Origin: Castor canadensis
Taxonomy: Eukaryota; Chordata; Mammalia; Rodentia; Castoridae
Assembly: GCF_047511655.1 (NCBI RefSeq)
Contig: NC_133392.1
Location: 90,389,042-90,453,041 of the forward strand
Direction: 5' to 3'
DNA: 64,000 nucleotides
Shown: positions 59,830 through 64,000 of the stretch, piece by piece
Layout of the letters: every line of letters begins with the position of its first letter
How positions within the stretch are numbered: the first letter of the stretch is position 1
Notes under the pieces: generated by a model
Seen by the model: only the letters and a program-made list of their open reading frames with translations
Told to the model about the DNA's origin: nothing
The model's database searches: none
Position numbers and translations under genes: made by a program

Positions 59830-60190
59830 CATTCCTTTGCTATGACCATCACTGATTGAATGACTTAAATAATAGAAATTTATTTTCTTACATTCTGAAG
59901 AGTACAGTCTGAGATTAAGATATCAACAGAGTTGATTTCTTCGGAGGCCTCTCTCCTTGGCTTGTTGATAGCTATCTTTTTCTTTGTGTCTTCATACGGT
60001 CTTTTCTCTATGTGTATTTATACCCAAATTTCCTCTTTTATAAGGATACCAGTCATGTTGGGTTAAGGTCCAACATAATGAGCTCATTTTAACTTAATTA
60101 GACTCTTAAAGACCCTCTCTCAGTCAAATTCTTTGGCACTGGGGGTTAGGACTTCAATATATGAATGTCAAGGAGAAACAATTTCACTCA
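59830..60190 (-). mobile_element. MaLR/MLT1-type LTR
   Basis: Antisense order of a known LTR: 'atagaaatttattttcttac', 'ggcctctctccttggcttgt', 'ataaggataccagtcatgtt', 'gggggttaggacttcaatat'. Confidence 0.62.
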
Positions 60191-60321
60191 TACCTCTGAG
60201 TAAGTTCGGTTCTTTTTTTTTTTCTTTCTTTCTTCCTAAATTCCTTGTGAATGTAGCAGAGACAGAAAATCTACTTCTTTATTTTCCAGGCATAAGTTCT
60301 GAATCTCAAAGTGCCTAATGT

Positions 60322-60505
60322 CACATTCTGGCTCTCTCATTTAAGAACTGTTTGACCTTGGACAAGATATCTGACTTCTCTGCACTTCAGTATCCTTATC
60401 ACTCAAAGGAGGATAATACAAGCACTTGTATCATGAATTACACAGAGTTCACAGGACAGTGGTTGTTACATAGCCATACACCAAATGTTCAATAAAGATT
60501 AGCTA
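60322..60505 (+). repeat. MIR
   Basis: 'gaactgtttgaccttggaca', 'cacttcagtatccttatcac', tail 'aaatgttcaataaagattag'. Confidence 0.72.
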
Positions 60506-60887
60506 GTAATGTTATGTCAAAGTTTTTCATTAATGTGGCTAATTAGCTAACACTATATTTGACACAAAAGATACAGTGCCAAACACAAAAGATTGCTCAC
60601 ATCTCTTCACTAAAGAGAAATTTTCCTCTGGATCTGATGTTAGTCTTATTTGTAGTGAGGAAGCTTTTATTTTACCTTTAAAAATTCCGTATAGAAATAC
60701 TTTTCTAAGGAATACTGAACAGTCAAAGCGTGCTTGATCTCTTTGACCTTTCCTTTCATTGTAGACACTGATTCTTATTATGTGTGGTTTGTAAATTCAA
60801 GAAGAGGTAAAGTCTGAAAAAGAAACCTGAAGTATTAAAACCCATCTCCCCTTTATGGTTACATTTCCTCTTTCTCTATCCCTTAAA

Positions 60888-60890
<3 letters not shown>

Positions 60891-60933
<43 letters not shown>
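60891..60933. repeat. (CT)21 microsatellite
   Basis: An uninterrupted CT run of about 43 bp; likely polymorphic in length. Confidence 0.97.
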
Positions 60934-60937
<4 letters not shown>

Positions 60938-62224
60938 AACCCCTTTAGCTTGCTAAACACACTATTTCATACCACGTGCCCGGATTCTGCAGCTAGACAA
61001 TACTATCTTGGGGGAGTGATGGTACCTAATTATTAAGCAGTCCTTCTAGAATGCTTTGATAACTGAGAATATGAATGATGTGTCTGCCCTTTGAACCCCA
61101 GCTCCCTCACTATCCTGTGGGAACATGTGCTTTGGGTACCTTTTTCAAGCAAGGGCTTGTGCTGATCTACCTCGTACATTAATCCTGGCTCTGGTAATAC
61201 TTTGGGAAAGAATATGATCCCAAAATAGCCACCAGGAGAAGTGTGTCATGAAAGGTCATGGCAATGGGGCAGAGGATGTTGGACAGAAGAGTTCTAAAAA
61301 TAGAGAGCAAGAGATCAAAGGACCAGTGGTGATGTGGAACCTTTTTTGGCTCTGGTTCCCAAGAGGAGGGAAGGAAGAAACAGCAGTCTCCTGCCTGCCC
61401 TGCTTTCTGTTCTACCTGCTACTCACAGCACTGTGGCAGAAATGTTGGGGGAGGGAGTTGGCTAGCTCATTTTTCAGTTCTAAGTACTGTCTTTAAATCT
61501 TTTAATGAAACGTATCCATAGAATGCTTTAAAACATGTCAAGTAACATGTTGAGAATTTTCCCTGTTGCTGTATTGATATTGCTAGGAAAAAATAAACAT
61601 TTCAGGTCAGGAACCCTTAATTCCAGCTCTCTTCAGACCAGATCTTTAGGTTGTACATGTTCAATTTGACTTTTCATTGTCTGTTTGAGTTGTAACTCAT
61701 GATTAAGTGTGAGTGCTTGCAAAGTCAAATGTTGAATTTTCGTGCATGCAGGAGAAATTGGGTCAATAAGCTCAGCCATGAGAACCAAGAGGCATCAGCC
61801 ATTTGGTTCTGTACAGATCAGGTCTGGGCGATCTGGCTGCAAATGAAGAAACAGATTATCTTAGCTATGCTTCTAACTCCCATCCCCCAAATATAGCTTT
61901 GACAATAAGAGGTGGGTAGATATAGACATGTTGAACACATGGGCCTCTTAAATAAATTTTGGAATGTTTGTGATTGTATAGGCATGGTTTTCTTCTCTAA
62001 TTTCACTAACCAGGAAATCAAAAACTTAGGGATGAATCTTATAACTTTCCCAAAGCTCAATTTCCTCAGTAGTAAAATAAGGTTATTGACATTTGACTGA
62101 AAGACAAGAAATGTATGGAAACGCTTGCCAACTCTACAGTTGTACAAGTATTTCTTAACTCACAGTTGTCCGAGACCCAGTTTATACCTTCAAGCTGAGT
62201 CCACTCCTTCCTACTCAAGAAGAC

Positions 62225-62345
62225 TCCTTTTCATTAATTCCAAAACTATTTACTGTGTCACTCTGGTGTGCTAGGCACTGTGCCAGGCACCTAGGAGCAT
62301 TCAGAGATGAATCAGATTCAAATCCTGCCCTTAAGGAACCTAGAC
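62225..62345 (+). repeat. Ancient L2/MIR-type repeat remnant
   Basis: 'tgtgctaggcactgtgccag', then 'cctgcccttaaggaacctag', a classic motif pair of ancient mammalian repeats. Confidence 0.55.
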
Positions 62346-64000
62346 TACAAGGATGCAGGTAAACCATGGAAATTGCACTGCTTGGTGTCTCTAATTTAGC
62401 TTCAAATGATTGCATAATTGAGCATAATATGTCATTTTAGAAGTGATTGAGTGACAGTTCTTAAATATTTGGGTTAATTAACATGCCTGACTCAGTACAT
62501 AGAGTAATTAACATGTACACAGTTAGTCAGGAATATTGAGAAATGCCTATGAAAGCAAAGGTGCCTTGACTCAAGCAGACACTTAAGGGTGACTGACAGA
62601 GCACTAATCGCAGTCCTTGCTGAGTGATCAGTCTTCAGTAGGCTCCCCAAATCAAAACTGATCCAAAAACAATTGATTCTGTCTGACTCCAAAGCTACTA
62701 TCTTCATTTGTTTTGATTTGAGGCCTTCATTGTTGAGTGAAAAGCCCTTTGTTTAACATTTTAGCTGCAGTTAGTGTGGTTAACAACAAATCTCTGACTT
62801 TATTCTAAGAGTAGAGACAAAGTTGATACTTCTCCCAGAGACAGAAGAATCTTTATGTTTATATGAGGGAAATAGGCACAGTTATAATCCTGAATATTAT
62901 GCAATTTCTTGTCAATTTAATGAGACCAAGATATTTGGCTAAAGAAAATTTCCAGTCATTTGAAAGTCACAACAAAATCTTACTCTTACAAAAATCTAAC
63001 TTAAGGCACATTCTCAAGCAGAATTATGACTTCAAAACTTTTCCTTGGATAAGAATATTAAAGGTCTTCGGAAAACACAGGACATGATACTGATCTCCTC
63101 TCTCCAGAGAAGAAAGCTGCTTTAGAGATCTGAAATCCCACAGTTTCCTTTTCAGGAAAACTATGAGGGCATATCATTGGCCTTGAGTCTGCCTCTCCCT
63201 CAGGCATTAGTAGATTTAAATCAGTGTGAGAGATCTTAAATGTGGCCCTTAGGAAAAAGAAGCCATTGTGAGCTCAGAAAAAGAGTAATGTTTCATGTAG
63301 TTCTCAGAATAATAGCTGGAGAACTATTGGGGGTCCCGTGTGTGCTAACATTTAGCTAATGAGTGCCTTGCAATGCTGGGAAGAGAAATATAAATACTAT
63401 GTGAGCAAGAAATATATCCTTCAACTCAATTTGTCCAATGATAGACACAGAAGCCAGAGGGCAAGACGGCAGATAGCTTCCAGCCAGAAGTCCAGCCGGC
63501 TAGCTCCATCTCTCCTGCCTTTGAGCACTCTATTAAAATGTCTCAGGAAGAAGAAAAGTCCAGATCTGCATCACATATGAAGTACAGGTTCATTATGGTA
63601 CCCATGATTCCTCAGTGACCGATTGCCTTTCAGGAAACAGTGCTGCCAATATTCCTGGCAGTCCTGGATTCAGTCAATTCATGCAGCAAATATGGAATTT
63701 CTAGTCTCTTCTATTCACCAGGCATCAAGAATCCATTCATGCCTCAAACCTCCAATTGTACTTCTACAAAGTGCAGTAAATAAGCATCTGCAGGCTGATG
63801 ATGGGACACTTTCTACTGCTCTGTCAGCAGTACTGTCCTTTGCTAGTAGCCTCTGGGCCCCGATCACTTCTAGCCTCGTGGTCACAGTCAGGAATCAGGT
63901 CACTCCATGGTTTCACCAAAGACCCTACCTGTTTTCAGGAGATCCCAGAAGTTTACGTCTTGAATTGGCCAGCGATTTCTACCCTTTCAGAAGACTGGTT

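Larger units (their letters stand above)
60506..64000. other. Presumed intronic or intergenic DNA, no gene recognised
   Basis: Contains the long CT microsatellite (60891-60933) and an L2/MIR-type remnant (62225-62345). Otherwise AT-rich single-copy DNA; no coding exon, RNA gene or young repeat is supported. Confidence 0.55.

Noticed and set aside
1-64000. CRISPR arrays, operons, phage or other prokaryotic systems
   Set aside because: The introns, SINEs, LINEs and CpG islands are those of a mammalian genome. The tandem repeats present are microsatellites without spacer structure.
40500-64000. Coding exons of DDAH1
   Set aside because: I saw no frame resembling the dimethylarginine hydrolase domain. 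The main coding exon 1 is expected much further away, so only intronic DNA is inferred here.

Overview
The window is vertebrate nuclear DNA from a placental mammal: split genes with GT-AG introns, CpG islands, MIR and L2 fossils, MaLR-type LTRs and MER5. The younger repeats are 7SL/B1-like plus tRNA/ID-like composite SINEs and one young L1 family. From memory their sequence is typical of castorimorph rodents, most likely a beaver (Castor); I could not search to confirm this.

One protein-coding gene is clearly supported: CCN1 (CYR61), on the minus strand at 34,120-36,192 (CDS). It has five coding exons, all GT-AG introns, no frameshift and no internal stop. The predicted protein is 382 aa with signal peptide, IGFBP, VWC, TSP1 and cystine-knot modules, one module per exon, and it keeps all 38 cysteines. 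It has a TATA box (36,454-36,461), a CRE-like site, a TEAD site and a promoter CpG island. A consensus CArG box lies about 2 kb upstream, where the serum response element of this gene is known to be. A poly(A) signal lies at 33,499-33,504.

Layout. 1-31 kb: gene-poor DNA downstream of CCN1, with an orphan CpG island near 5.5-5.8 kb and a nested retroelement pile-up at 10.9-13.8 kb. 31.4-40.7 kb: a stretch free of recognisable SINE and L1 insertions that holds CCN1, its upstream regulatory DNA, a possible oppositely transcribed exon ending at a strong splice donor (39,120/39,121), and a second CpG island (39.74-40.5 kb) with another identical CArG box. 40.7-64 kb: repeat-rich DNA with no recognised coding exon. 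From the human gene order (DDAH1 head-to-head with CCN1) I infer that this flank is the long first intron of an upstream DDAH1 isoform on the + strand; no DDAH1 coding exon is visible.

I found no novel multi-gene system. The observations most worth checking are the paired CArG boxes, the candidate divergent exon, the orphan CpG island, the nested L1/SINE target-site structure, and an unidentified three-copy repeat family at 40.6-44.1 kb.
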